This document shows, piece after piece, positions 48,764 through 57,426 of a stretch of 64,000 nt of DNA. How positions within the stretch are numbered: position 1 is the first letter of the stretch; each line of letters opens with the position of its first letter. Under the pieces are notes generated by a model, which was given only the letters and a program-made list of their open reading frames with translations, did no database searches and had not been told where the DNA came from. This DNA is from Bacillus chungangensis (GTDB lineage Bacteria; Bacillota; Bacilli; Bacillales; Bacillaceae_C): assembly GCF_030812995.1 (NCBI RefSeq), contig NZ_JAUSTT010000016.1, positions 62,001 to 126,000 of the forward strand. Direction: 5' to 3'. The position numbers were made by a program, and so were the translations under genes.

Positions 48764-49540
48764 ATGAATGTGATGACAGTTGAACATGTTCACCACTGTT
48801 ATTTTTCAAACCACAGTGCAGTTCATGCGCTTGAAAATATTTCTCTTACTATTGAGGAAGGGGAGTTTGTATCTTTTATTGGCCCAAGCGGCTGCGGAAA
48901 AACTACTTTACTGTCCATTCTTGCCGGCTTGCTGCCGCCAACAGAAGGCAAGGTAGTGATCGGTGGGAAACAGGAAGCAGTTTATACGGCCTCAGGCTAT
49001 ATGTTGCAGCAAGATTACCTTTTTCCTTGGAAAACAATAAAAGAAAATATACTTATTGGGCTAAAACTACAAAACCAACTTAATGACGAAACAGAAGCAA
49101 AAACATTAAAACTTTTGGAAAAAATTGGTTTAAAGGGCGTTGAATCTCACTATCCAAGCCAGCTATCTGGAGGGATGAGACAACGTGCAGCATTAGTACG
49201 TACACTAGCTGTCAATCCAACCATTCTCCTACTTGATGAACCATTTTCAGCCTTAGATTATCAAACAAAATTAAAATTAGAAGATCTTGTCTATAAAACC
49301 TTAAAGCAATTTGGAAAAACAGCTGTTCTTGTCACCCATGATATTGGCGAAGCAATTGCGATGAGTGATCGTATTATGCTGTTATCACCTAAGCCAGGAA
49401 GACTTCACAAAATATTCGTTGTACCAAATGAACTTCGCACATTAAAGCCTTTTGATGTACGAAACGAAGCAGCTTATTCTCATTTATTCCAATCTATTTG
49501 GAAGGAGCTGGAATTCGTTGAAAAGCAGACAAATGCTTGA
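48764..49540 (+). CDS. ytlC: ABC transporter ATP-binding protein YtlC
   Basis: A 258-residue ABC ATPase of the SsuB/TauB type: Walker [10 protein letters not shown], signature LSGGMRQR, Walker [13 protein letters not shown], switch VTHDIGEA. The ATG at 48764 follows AGAGGTG at 9 bases; earlier in-frame starts lack support. It energises uptake with YtlA and YtlD. Its 3' end overlaps the start region of ytlD. Confidence 0.94.
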   Translation: MNVMTVEHVHHCYFSNHSAVHALENISLTIEEGEFVSFIGPSGCGKTTLLSILAGLLPPTEGKVVIGGKQEAVYTASGYMLQQDYLFPWKTIKENILIGLKLQNQLNDETEAKTLKLLEKIGLKGVESHYPSQLSGGMRQRAALVRTLAVNPTILLLDEPFSALDYQTKLKLEDLVYKTLKQFGKTAVLVTHDIGEAIAMSDRIMLLSPKPGRLHKIFVVPNELRTLKPFDVRNEAAYSHLFQSIWKELEFVEKQTNA

Positions 49541-50324
49541 TTTACACAAACAATATCAAGCAAAACAAAAGAAAGAAAAGTTATTTGTCCAATTTTATCA
49601 GCTGCTGCTTTTTCTATTATTTTTTTCGTTGTGGGAAGTGCTTACAAAGCTGCAATGGATTGATCCACTTATATTTAGTGCTCCATCAAAAATTTGGAAC
49701 TTGTTCATAGAGAAATTAATGGATGGCTCTTTACTTGCTCATTTGAGTGTAACTGTCTTTGAAACGATTGTCGGCTTTATCCTTGGCACTTTTTTAGGCA
49801 CTGCTTTGGCAGCTGTTCTTTGGTGGTCGCCATTTCTTGCGCGTGTTTTAGATCCGTACCTCGTTATTTTAAATGCAATGCCAAAAGTGGCCCTTGGCCC
49901 CATCCTGATTGTTGTACTTGGGCCTGGTTTTACGTCTATTATCGCAATGGGTGCGATCATTTCTATTATTATTACTACCATTGTTGTCTATACTGCTTTT
50001 CGTGAAGTAGATGAAAATTATTTAAAAGTACTTCATACATTCGGAGCTAGCCGCCAGCAACAATTCAAAGAAGTCATCATGCCTGCCTCGCTCCCGACTA
50101 TTATATCGACTTTAAAAGTAAATGTTGGTCTTGCTTGGGTTGGAGTTATTGTTGGTGAATTTCTTGTTTCTGCTAAAGGGCTAGGCTATTTAATTATCTA
50201 TGGTTTTCAAGTTTTCAACTTTACACTCGTTCTATTATCTTTAATGATCATTGCTGTTTTTGCTACAGGCATGTACCAGCTTGTTGGTATGCTTGAAAAA
50301 AAGCTCTTGCATCATAAGCGTTAG
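49518..50324 (+). CDS. ytlD: ABC transporter permease YtlD
   Basis: A 268-residue permease of the SsuC/TauC family with about six membrane segments. The EAA loop appears as [27 protein letters not shown], which contacts YtlC. The start is likely the TTG at 49518, 10 bases after GGAAGGAG and inside ytlC; the ATG at 49533 overlapping the ytlC stop is an alternative. Ends the ytlACD operon at a terminator shared with ytkD. Confidence 0.92.
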   Translation: MKSRQMLDLHKQYQAKQKKEKLFVQFYQLLLFLLFFSLWEVLTKLQWIDPLIFSAPSKIWNLFIEKLMDGSLLAHLSVTVFETIVGFILGTFLGTALAAVLWWSPFLARVLDPYLVILNAMPKVALGPILIVVLGPGFTSIIAMGAIISIIITTIVVYTAFREVDENYLKVLHTFGASRQQQFKEVIMPASLPTIISTLKVNVGLAWVGVIVGEFLVSAKGLGYLIIYGFQVFNFTLVLLSLMIIAVFATGMYQLVGMLEKKLLHHKR

Positions 50325-50348
50325 CATCATTGTGCCTTCAATGATGCT
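50323..50348. terminator. Shared terminator of ytlACD and ytkD
   Basis: AGCATCATTG and CAATGATGCT form a perfect 10-bp stem with a 6-base loop, overlapping the ytkD stop codon. Confidence 0.75.
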
Positions 50349-50838
50349 CTATTTTCCATGTATCAACAAGAAGTTCTTTTCTCTTCATTTCTTCTAGCAC
50401 TAAAGGAAGCATGTCATCTTTCATGATAAAACTAAAGTGTGTCTGTTGACGATGAGTTAAAATATTTCCTTCTAACAAAACCGGGCCTTTTGTTTCTAAA
50501 TAATCTTCCTTTTCTTGGATTTCATCCACTTCAGCAAAAAATACCGCCTTGACAAAAGACTGCTGTTTGTCCTGAACTTCATATTCGCCTATGTATATCA
50601 AATTCGAAATCTTGCCTCCCGTTTCTTCAAAAACTTCACGTACAGCAGCAGCTTCAATCGTTTCATGCTCCTTACATTTTCCCCCAGGGAATTCAAAACC
50701 TCGGATACGATGATTTGTTAACAACCATTTATTTTGATGCATACAAACAATAAAAACATGTTGTGGTGCTTTTGCAAAGGCCTGTTTAGCAAATGAAAGC
50801 GTTACTTGTTGATTATTTTTATCTATAAACTTTTTCAT
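50338..50838 (-). CDS. ytkD: Nudix nucleoside triphosphatase YtkD
   Basis: A 166-residue Nudix hydrolase with an exact box GGKCKEHETIEAAAVREVFE-ETGG (GX5EX7REUXEEXGU). B. subtilis YtkD removes 8-oxo-GTP and related oxidised nucleotides and can act on RNA 5' ends. The ATG follows AAAGGAG. Single gene, convergent with ytlD. Confidence 0.94.
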   Translation of the reverse strand: MKKFIDKNNQQVTLSFAKQAFAKAPQHVFIVCMHQNKWLLTNHRIRGFEFPGGKCKEHETIEAAAVREVFEETGGKISNLIYIGEYEVQDKQQSFVKAVFFAEVDEIQEKEDYLETKGPVLLEGNILTHRQQTHFSFIMKDDMLPLVLEEMKRKELLVDTWKIEHH

Positions 50839-51101
50839 CCGTTATTCGCTCCTTTTAAGTCATTCCCATTCTTCAATAAAAAGTTTGGATATTTCTCAAA
50901 TATTTATAGTATATCACTACAAATTTGCAGTATTATAATAGAATTAGAAACCATTTATATTTAAAATTTTTAGAAATTTTTATTTATTAACGAAAACATT
51001 AGTTTGTAATATATTTGAAACATTTAAACGCTTATTTTCGTATATAATGGATAGGTTCCATATTTTAGATTAAAAAGAGGGAAGAGGAGTGTATTTGTAT
51101 T

Positions 51102-51974
51102 ATGAAAAAAGTTTTTCTTGCAATGATGTCACTTCTGCTGGTCTTAGGGTTGGCAGCATGTGGCAGCACTGCAAAACCGGTTGATTCCGACAAAGATAAG
51201 GGAAACAAAAAAGGCGACAGTTCACAAAGTGATTTAACATTAGAAGAAGTGTTTGAAAAATCGTTAAAAGCATCAGAAGAAATGAAGAGCTTCCACGCTA
51301 AAATGGATATTAAACAAGAAATAGAGCATGAAGGATCTCCGTTAAATGTCGATGTAAACATGGATATGGACGTTATCGTTGACCCAATGTCTTTATATCA
51401 AAAAACAACAACAAAAATGGAAGCAGATGGAGAAAGCATAGCGGAAGGAACACTTAATACTGAAACATATTTGACAGAAGAAGGCTTTTTTATGTACTTA
51501 GAAAATGAAGATACTTGGGCAAAATTCCCAAGCGAACTTTCTGATCAGCTCATGCAAATACCTAATTCACAATCAAATCCAGCTGAACAGCTAGAACAGC
51601 TTAAAACATTTGTTGAAGATTTTTCTTTTGAACAAAATGATAAAGAGTTTATTTTAAAATTAACAGCTTCTGGAGAAAAATTCGAAGCATTTTTAAAGGA
51701 AACAGCATTAAATGCACTACCTGAGCAAATGAAAGCGAATGAAGAAATAATTAATAACATGAAAATAAACAATGTAGAATACGAAATTTTCATTGATAAA
51801 GAAAACTTCTATACTACTGGACTTAACATGATAATGGATTCTGAAATGAAAGTAGAAGAGTACGAAATCAAGCTTCATCAAGAAATGACAGGAACATATT
51901 CTAATATTAATGGTATTGATCAAATTAAAGTGCCGCAAGAAGCGATTGACAATGCCGAAGAAATCAATATGTAA
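51102..51974 (+). CDS. DUF6612-like lipoprotein
   Basis: A 290-residue exported lipoprotein: signal MKKVFLAMMSLLLVLGLAAC with lipobox LAAC, then a low-complexity Lys/Ser/Asp linker (~residues 25-45) and a large beta-rich domain (LppX/LolA-like layout, DUF6612 type) with MDIKQEIEH and MTGTYSNING strands. Such proteins may bind lipids; function unknown. The start lies 12 bases after GGGAAGAGGAG. A terminator follows. A TATAAT box at about 51041 lacks a good -35. Confidence 0.85.
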   Translation: MKKVFLAMMSLLLVLGLAACGSTAKPVDSDKDKGNKKGDSSQSDLTLEEVFEKSLKASEEMKSFHAKMDIKQEIEHEGSPLNVDVNMDMDVIVDPMSLYQKTTTKMEADGESIAEGTLNTETYLTEEGFFMYLENEDTWAKFPSELSDQLMQIPNSQSNPAEQLEQLKTFVEDFSFEQNDKEFILKLTASGEKFEAFLKETALNALPEQMKANEEIINNMKINNVEYEIFIDKENFYTTGLNMIMDSEMKVEEYEIKLHQEMTGTYSNINGIDQIKVPQEAIDNAEEINM

Positions 51975-51978
51975 ATGA

Positions 51979-52006
51979 AAAGAGGCGTTGTTGCAAACGC
52001 CTCTTT
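51979..52006 (+). terminator. Terminator after the DUF6612-like gene
   Basis: AAAGAGGCGTT pairs perfectly with AACGCCTCTTT (11 bp). It lies immediately before the opposing stop codon at 52011 and can act for both. Confidence 0.75.
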
Positions 52007-52010
52007 CTTA

Positions 52011-52337
52011 TTAATCAATAATGCGAATAATTCCTGTGCTTCTAATATGTTCTCGTGCTTCCTCATCACCAAGCTGATAAATCATCGCATAAACCTTCTT
52101 CATATTCGCATCGTATTCGTCATTAGATTGATCGTGATGATATTCTAAGAATGGTACATGCGCTCGAAAAAAGTTAACCCATTCTGTCGTATAATTGTCG
52201 TCAAAAATTTGTCGAAGCTTCGTAATTTCTTCATCTGTTGCTTGTATTTTATAATTCCAAGTTGATGATGTTTTAGAACGAGAAATTTCGCCACTGCCTA
52301 TTTCTATATAGTAAGTATTTTTTTCTCCATTCATCAT
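52011..52337 (-). CDS. Small conserved protein of unknown function
   Basis: A 108-residue soluble, acidic protein without signal or membrane segment. It starts MMNGEKNTYYIEIGSGEISR and has alternating strands then helices (ATDEEITKLRQIFDDNY). I recognise it only as a type found in Bacillaceae near ytkD and have no function. The ATG follows AAAGGGG at 8 bases. It is divergent from the small gene at 52479, with a palindrome between them. Confidence 0.7.
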   Translation of the reverse strand: MMNGEKNTYYIEIGSGEISRSKTSSTWNYKIQATDEEITKLRQIFDDNYTTEWVNFFRAHVPFLEYHHDQSNDEYDANMKKVYAMIYQLGDEEAREHIRSTGIIRIID

Positions 52338-52409
52338 GTCGGACCCCTTTCTTCTCCTTTTTACTTATCCCACAAAGAAATAAAAATATGCAAAGATTGT
52401 GAAAGGAGG

Positions 52410-52434
52410 GTATATCTCAAACAAAGAGATATAC
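52410..52434. promoter_or_regulatory. Palindrome in a divergent promoter region
   Basis: GTATATCTC and GAGATATAC form a perfect 9-bp inverted repeat around AAACAAA, between two divergent genes. Candidate operator or mRNA hairpin. Confidence 0.4.
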
Positions 52435-52478
52435 TATATAGGAAGCGAGCTAAAAAGCGCAGAAAGGAGGTTAAGCTA

Positions 52479-52730
52479 TTGCGGCTTGTAGATGAGCTTT
52501 TTGAATTGTATCGCGACCAGTTGTCCGATGAAGAAGATTTAGATATTATTGCCTTTTCTGTTCTTGAACATTGTAATCACAAGCAATTATTAGGAATTGT
52601 TGAAGAAATGAATAAAGAAGAACTCGCTTACTTTATTAGGTTGTTTTTATTAGAAATGCTAAAGGAAAAATTAGACAATTCCGATAAACAAAGAGAGGAA
52701 TTGTCCTCTTCAGCAAAATATTTACATTAA
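52479..52730 (+). CDS. Small acidic helical protein (DUF6154-like)
   Basis: An 83-residue protein, MRLVDELFELYRDQLSDEEDL..., strongly acidic and predicted helical throughout. It starts with TTG, well supported by AAAGGAGG 8 bases upstream. It resembles small Bacillaceae proteins grouped as DUF6154, but this is from memory. Two terminator hairpins follow. Confidence 0.75.
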   Translation: MRLVDELFELYRDQLSDEEDLDIIAFSVLEHCNHKQLLGIVEEMNKEELAYFIRLFLLEMLKEKLDNSDKQREELSSSAKYLH

Positions 52731-52739
52731 GTACATAAG

Positions 52740-52816
52740 TTGTTCTTCTCATAGTCAGAAGAACATTGTCACAAACAACAAGAGTCACTCACACAAAAAA
52801 GCAGAGTGACTCTTTT
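52740..52816 (+). terminator. Two tandem terminator hairpins
   Basis: TGTTCTTCT/AGAAGAACA (about 52741-52765) is followed by AGAGTCACTC (52781-52790) with GAGTGACTCT (52804-52813) and TTTATT. Confidence 0.75.
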
Positions 52817-52925
52817 ATTAAAGTGAAACGTTCATGAGTGTTTTTTCTCTCATTCCTCATATCACTCTTGAGAAATTCCTTATCCTAAAGGCATCATCCG
52901 GATTCTTGACTTGCAGTCATGCACA
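52817..52925 (-). repeat. Structured dispersed element, copy 5 (degraded)
   Basis: It starts TTAAAGTGAAACGTTCATGAGTG and ends TTCTTGACTTGCAGTCATG, recalling both ends of copy 1 with many changes. GAAATTCCTTATCCT in its middle recalls the loop module of copy 4. Confidence 0.5.
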
Positions 52926-52965
52926 ACTTTTCTACAAACTATCGAGTAGTAATAATTTCTTCATT

Positions 52966-53406
52966 TTATTTTCCTAAATAAGCATTTAGCATCCAAAGGT
53001 GTTTTTCTAAGCTTTTTTGGACAGATAGCAAAATGTCTCCTGTTCCTTCATCCCCTACTTCCTCAGAAAGTTGAATTCCTTCTTTTAGCTCGGAAATCAA
53101 AAGGGAAAAATCGTTTGCAAGAGCTTGTACCATATCATCTGCAGATTGATTATCATCAGCTTCTTTTATACTTGCCAATGAAAGGCATGTTGTCAACGTT
53201 GCAACAGGCTTCCCCTCTAACGCTAATATGCGTTCTGCTAATTCATCAATATACGTATCTGCTTCATTATACAGCTCCTCAAATTTCTCATGTAATACAA
53301 AAAATTGCGGCCCTTTCACATACCAATGAAAATGATGTAATTTTGTATAAAGCACTGTCCAATTTGCCACTTGTTTGTTTACCATATCCAATAATCTTTC
53401 TGACAT
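52966..53406 (-). CDS. dps: Dps family ferritin-like DNA-protecting protein
   Basis: A 146-residue Dps protein forming a dodecamer that oxidises and stores iron and shields DNA. The intersubunit ferroxidase ligands lie in [23 protein letters not shown]. Called ytkB/dps in B. subtilis. The ATG at 53406 follows AAAAGGAG; an ATG three codons upstream is less well placed. A sigma-B type promoter precedes it. The genes ytkA and luxS, its neighbours in B. subtilis, are absent here. Confidence 0.95.
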   Translation of the reverse strand: MSERLLDMVNKQVANWTVLYTKLHHFHWYVKGPQFFVLHEKFEELYNEADTYIDELAERILALEGKPVATLTTCLSLASIKEADDNQSADDMVQALANDFSLLISELKEGIQLSEEVGDEGTGDILLSVQKSLEKHLWMLNAYLGK

Positions 53407-53472
53407 AAAAAACACTCCTTTTTTAAAATGTAAAATTGAGTATATTATGCAGCATCATTCTCTATTACTAAT

Positions 53473-53497
53473 ATACCCCTTTATGGGCAAGTAAAAC
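53473..53497 (-). promoter_or_regulatory. Sigma-B-type promoter of dps
   Basis: On the minus strand GTTTTA is followed after 13 bases by GGGTAT, matching the sigma-B pattern GTTTAA-N12-15-GGGTAT, 67 bases before the start codon. B. subtilis dps is a known sigma-B gene. Confidence 0.75.
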
Positions 53498-53588
53498 ATT
53501 ACTTTTTTATGAAAAGTTTATTCTTGTGACGATAAAAGAAGGATTCATGATACAATAGATAGTAAAAAAGAAGGAATGAAAGCTTGAC

Positions 53589-53768
53589 ATGCCTATTATC
53601 ATGGTTATTTCAATTATCATTGTGTTTGCTGTTCTAGCCATTACTATTTTCGTCACAACGAAAGCCTATTCTTTTCAACATACAGTTGATCCTATCCCTG
53701 ATAAGCCTGTTGAAAAATCAATAGATGCTTCTATAGAATCTCGTAATCAGGAAAAAATGGAAGGTTAA
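53589..53768 (+). CDS. ytzI: Small membrane protein YtzI
   Basis: A 59-residue protein with one N-terminal membrane helix (MVISIIIVFAVLAITIFV) and a short polar tail (VDPIPDKPVEKS...). It matches the size, layout and position of B. subtilis YtzI, directly before ytjA. The GAAGGA site is 13 bases upstream, longer than optimal. Function unknown. Confidence 0.78.
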   Translation: MPIIMVISIIIVFAVLAITIFVTTKAYSFQHTVDPIPDKPVEKSIDASIESRNQEKMEG

Positions 53769-53782
53769 ATGGGGGTTAAGCG

Positions 53783-54016
53783 ATGAAGTTCATCATGATG
53801 AAACTTATTCGATTGTATCAAATAGTCATCTCTCCGATAAAACCTCCTACTTGCCGCTTTTACCCCACTTGCTCCCACTATGGATTAGAGGCCATCAAAC
53901 GATTTGGAGCAATTAGAGGAGGATGGTTGACAGTCAAAAGAATTGTGAAATGCCACCCGTTTCATCCGGGTGGAATTGATCATGTTCCTGAAATATGGCC
54001 ATCCAAAAAGAAGTAA
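53783..54016 (+). CDS. ytjA: Membrane protein insertion efficiency factor YidD
   Basis: A 77-residue YidD-family protein with the conserved core [29 protein letters not shown] and [13 protein letters not shown]. It aids YidC/Oxa1-dependent insertion of membrane proteins at the inner face of the membrane. The ATG follows GGGGGT. It lies 14 bases after ytzI, so the two are probably co-transcribed. Confidence 0.93.
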   Translation: MKFIMMKLIRLYQIVISPIKPPTCRFYPTCSHYGLEAIKRFGAIRGGWLTVKRIVKCHPFHPGGIDHVPEIWPSKKK

Positions 54017-54052
54017 TCTGCTTGTAAGTTTTCTTTTATTAAAAGACCTTCC

Positions 54053-55516
54053 TTATGATGGAATAAGTGCTGTTAACTCTCGGCGCAAAAGTTTATTTGA
54101 AGCCGTCTTTGGAAGAGTTTTTACGAAAAAAATTCTTTTGGGGACTTTATATTTTGCTAATTTGTCTCGACAAAATGAAAGTAGTTCTGCTTCGGATACT
54201 GTTTCATTACTGACAACAAATCCGTATGGAACTTTCCCCCATTCTGGATCCTCTACTCCGGCAACACCTGCTTCGGCAATTGCATCGTGTGCTATCAATA
54301 CCTCTTCAATTTCTGCCGGATAGATATTTTCACCACCTGAAATGATTAAGTCAGAACGTCTATCAAGAACGTATAGATATCCCTCCTCATCTATGGAGCC
54401 GATATCTCCTGTCAAAAACCAACCATTTTGAAAGCTTGCTTTATTAGCATCTGGTCGGTTTAAGTATCCTTTTGTAACGTTAGGTCCTTTAACCATAATT
54501 TCACCAACAGTATGAGCCCCTGCTGTTCCTTCTTCTGAAATAATCCTAATTTGAGCTGGAAAAAGTGGTTTGCCTGCAGAACCTAGTTTTTTTAAACTAT
54601 CCTCTGGCGAAAGCGTCACGATTTGTGAAGCCGTTTCAGTCATGCCATACGTTTGAAAAATAGGAATGCCTTTTGATTTGCATGCTTCAAGCAACGGCTT
54701 TGGCGCTGGACCGCCTCCCAAAAGCAGACAGCGAAGAGCTGGAGCATAATTTTTCTCTCCAAGATCTGTAAGCATTCTTTGAACCATTGTACTTACAACA
54801 GACATAATGGTAATTTTCCCTGTTTGTAATAATTGGTTTACTTTTTTTTCATCAAATTGTTCCATTAAATAGACAGGCATCCCATACACTACGCTTCGTA
54901 TTAAAATGGAAAGTCCGCTAATATGAAAGAGCGGCATCGTACAAAGCCATGTATCTTTTTCATTCAATCCAAGATTTAAAACTGAGCCAACTGCGCTCCA
55001 CCAATGATTCCCATACGTTTGCAGCACTCCCTTAGGCTTTCCAGTCGTACCAGATGTATACATGATCGAACAAACATCATCGAGTGCAAACATTTCTCTC
55101 TTATCAATTGGCTGTTGAGACATACCGTTAAGATCCGCAACTGTAACGACCCTTAGTGTTTTCTTTTCAAGTTCTTCTAAAATGACCTCAAATTCATTTT
55201 CACAAATTAATAATGCAGCTTGACTATCTTTTAATTGAAATGTCAATTCTTCAGAAGTCAATTGCTTATTTAAAAAAACTGTTTGTACTTTTAGTTGTTG
55301 TAATGCATGAATAATCCAAACTGCATGTGGGCGATTTTTTAGGAGAACAGCAACAACAGCATTTTTATTTAGTAAAAAACGAACGATTCTTTGAGCGTAT
55401 TGCTCGCTTTTTTGTTGCAGCTCCAAGAAAGTCCATGATTGTTCTCCATATGTCAACGCCTCTCTATGTGGTGTTAACATTGCCCGCTGCTTTAACCAAT
55501 TAGGAATGCTTTGCAT
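54053..55516 (-). CDS. menE: o-Succinylbenzoate-CoA ligase MenE
   Basis: A 487-residue ANL-superfamily adenylate-forming enzyme that activates o-succinylbenzoate in menaquinone synthesis. The P-loop is SIMYTSGTTGKPKG, the A5 region FQTYGMTETAS, and the hinge LDRRSDLIISGGENIYP; the catalytic Lys is in LPKTASNKLLR. The ATG at 55516 follows AAAGGA. The gene that normally follows, menC, is missing; ytjA (convergent) comes next. Confidence 0.95.
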   Translation of the reverse strand: MQSIPNWLKQRAMLTPHREALTYGEQSWTFLELQQKSEQYAQRIVRFLLNKNAVVAVLLKNRPHAVWIIHALQQLKVQTVFLNKQLTSEELTFQLKDSQAALLICENEFEVILEELEKKTLRVVTVADLNGMSQQPIDKREMFALDDVCSIMYTSGTTGKPKGVLQTYGNHWWSAVGSVLNLGLNEKDTWLCTMPLFHISGLSILIRSVVYGMPVYLMEQFDEKKVNQLLQTGKITIMSVVSTMVQRMLTDLGEKNYAPALRCLLLGGGPAPKPLLEACKSKGIPIFQTYGMTETASQIVTLSPEDSLKKLGSAGKPLFPAQIRIISEEGTAGAHTVGEIMVKGPNVTKGYLNRPDANKASFQNGWFLTGDIGSIDEEGYLYVLDRRSDLIISGGENIYPAEIEEVLIAHDAIAEAGVAGVEDPEWGKVPYGFVVSNETVSEAELLSFCRDKLAKYKVPKRIFFVKTLPKTASNKLLRRELTALIPS

Positions 55517-55587
55517 TTCACATTTCCTTTCTTCACTTTGTATATTTTTCTTAAATTGCTTTGTAATCGTTAAAACTAGTGATATCA

Positions 55588-55707
55588 ATAAATGATGAAG
55601 TGATCCTTCTTATCTAACAGTCTTGATGTGGGATAAACATACCCGACTGCACTTCATACAAGCAGGAAGCCCCCACTCAGCTAAGATGAGTGAGGGAATT
55701 GCTATAA
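55588..55707 (-). repeat. Structured dispersed element remnants, copy 7 and a second hairpin end
   Basis: 55588-55637 runs from ATAAA to CTTGATGTGGGATAAA, a shrunken copy of the family. It is followed directly by 55633-55707, another ATAAA-bounded piece with the imperfect hairpin CCCCACTCA-GCTAAGA-TGAGTGAGGG, similar to IS605-type right ends. Located between menB and menE. Confidence 0.5.
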
Positions 55708-55781
55708 ACAGAATATGATAGAAGCTTCAACTTCCTTTTATGGTTGAAAAATATGCAGCCTTTTAACAACTCTAGCAACAT

Positions 55782-56600
55782 TTACGGAAAACGCGGAAAT
55801 TGTCCGAAGTTAGGCTGGCGTTTTTCTTTAAAAGCATCTCTACCTTCTTTCGCTTCATCTGTCGTGTAATAAAGCAACGTTGCATCTCCAGCTAATTGCT
55901 GTAGCCCTGCTAATCCATCTGTATCAGCATTAAAAGCAGCCTTTAAGAAACGCAGCGCAGTCGGACTGTTTGCTAACATTTCCTTCGCCCATTTCACTGT
56001 TTCTGCCTCTAATTGTTCAAGTGGTACGACAGTATTTACTAATCCCATTTCTAATGCCTCTTGTGCATTATATTGACGGCATAAATACCAAATTTCTTTT
56101 GCTTTTTTATGACCAATAATTCGAGCTAAATAGCCAGCGCCATAACCTGCATCAAAACTGCCAACTCGCGGTCCTGTTTGTCCAAATATTGCATTATCTG
56201 CTGCAATCGACAAATCACAAACAACATGAAGCACATGGCCGCCGCCGATTGCATAACCGGCAACCATTGCAATAACAGGTTTTGGTATGACTCTTATTAA
56301 CCGCTGCAGGTCAAGGACATTTAATCTAGGAATATTATCTTCTCCTACATAGCCGCCATGACCGCGCACCTTTTGATCTCCGCCTGAGCAGAACGCTTTT
56401 TCACCTGCACCTGTCAAAATAATGACTCCTACCTTCTCATCATCCCGTGCATAAGCAAAAGCATCGATTAATTCCATTACTGTTTTCGGCCGAAAGGCAT
56501 TGCGGACTTCTGGTCTGTTAATTGTTATTTTGGCAATTCCTTCATGTGTTTCATATAAAATATCTTCATATTGCCTTTCACTTGTCCACTCTATTTTCAT
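55782..56600 (-). CDS. menB: 1,4-Dihydroxy-2-naphthoyl-CoA synthase MenB
   Basis: A 272-residue crotonase-fold enzyme closing the naphthoquinone ring. Signature segments are [19 protein letters not shown] (flexible loop), [19 protein letters not shown] (oxyanion) and [21 protein letters not shown] (catalytic Asp). Length is normal. The ATG follows AAAGGAGG and overlaps the menH 3' end by 23 bases. Confidence 0.97.
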   Translation of the reverse strand: MKIEWTSERQYEDILYETHEGIAKITINRPEVRNAFRPKTVMELIDAFAYARDDEKVGVIILTGAGEKAFCSGGDQKVRGHGGYVGEDNIPRLNVLDLQRLIRVIPKPVIAMVAGYAIGGGHVLHVVCDLSIAADNAIFGQTGPRVGSFDAGYGAGYLARIIGHKKAKEIWYLCRQYNAQEALEMGLVNTVVPLEQLEAETVKWAKEMLANSPTALRFLKAAFNADTDGLAGLQQLAGDATLLYYTTDEAKEGRDAFKEKRQPNFGQFPRFP

Positions 56601-57426
56601 AGAAGCGTCCTCCTTTTATGTAATCGCCTAAGAACTCCCCTACTATTGTAGCAAATTTTTCAGGTTCTTCCACATGGATTGCATGTCCGCAACGATCAAA
56701 AATAACGTGGCGACTATGTTGCAGACGTAATTTCATTTCTTCTGCTATTTTACAAAATTTAACATCCAATGCGCCAGTCACAAGTAAAACTGGCATGTCT
56801 AATTGCGTGAGCGACTCCCACCAAGAAGGCTGTACGCCGGTGCCCATTCCCAGTAAACTGTTTGATAATCCAAGAGGGCTATTGTTTAAACGTTGTTGCC
56901 GAATCGCTTTCTGTACTTCCAGTGCCAATGTTTTTTGAGAAGAAAATAACGGAATGTTTTCCCAATATGATACGAAGCTTTCAATTCCTTCTGCTACTAT
57001 TTTTTCTGCTAGCTTCCTATCTTGCTCTTGGCGTTTCTCTCTTTCTATTGATGTTTTCAAACCGGGAGAAGCACTTTCAAGAATCAGAGTCTGAATCATC
57101 TCTGGATACAAAATGGCGAAAGTCAATGCAAGACGGCCTCCCATTGAGTAGCCAAGCAAATGAACCTTCTCTATCTCGTTTTCTTTTAAAATGGATGCAA
57201 TATCTCTAGCAGCCTTTCTAATCTCATAGCGTTCAATATTTATTGGAATCTCTGTAAGCCCATGCCCAAGCAGATCAATCGAAAATATTTGATATTTTTC
57301 CTCAAGAAATGCCTTTGCAACATTCCAAGTAGTATGATCGCCAGTAAAACCATGCAACAATAGAAGGGGTTCTCCACTTCCAGAAACATCGACATTGTAT
57401 ATAATATCGTGCACGTTAACTTTCAT
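56578..57426 (-). CDS. menH: SHCHC synthase MenH
   Basis: A 282-residue alpha/beta hydrolase that eliminates pyruvate from SEPHCHC to give SHCHC. The nucleophile elbow is [12 protein letters not shown], the oxyanion loop [13 protein letters not shown], and the terminal His lies in [11 protein letters not shown]. It starts inside the end of menD (overlap 11 bases). The ATG at 57426 is preferred to a GTG three codons earlier. Also named ytxM in B. subtilis. Confidence 0.93.
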   Translation of the reverse strand: MKVNVHDIIYNVDVSGSGEPLLLLHGFTGDHTTWNVAKAFLEEKYQIFSIDLLGHGLTEIPINIERYEIRKAARDIASILKENEIEKVHLLGYSMGGRLALTFAILYPEMIQTLILESASPGLKTSIEREKRQEQDRKLAEKIVAEGIESFVSYWENIPLFSSQKTLALEVQKAIRQQRLNNSPLGLSNSLLGMGTGVQPSWWESLTQLDMPVLLVTGALDVKFCKIAEEMKLRLQHSRHVIFDRCGHAIHVEEPEKFATIVGEFLGDYIKGGRFYENRVDK

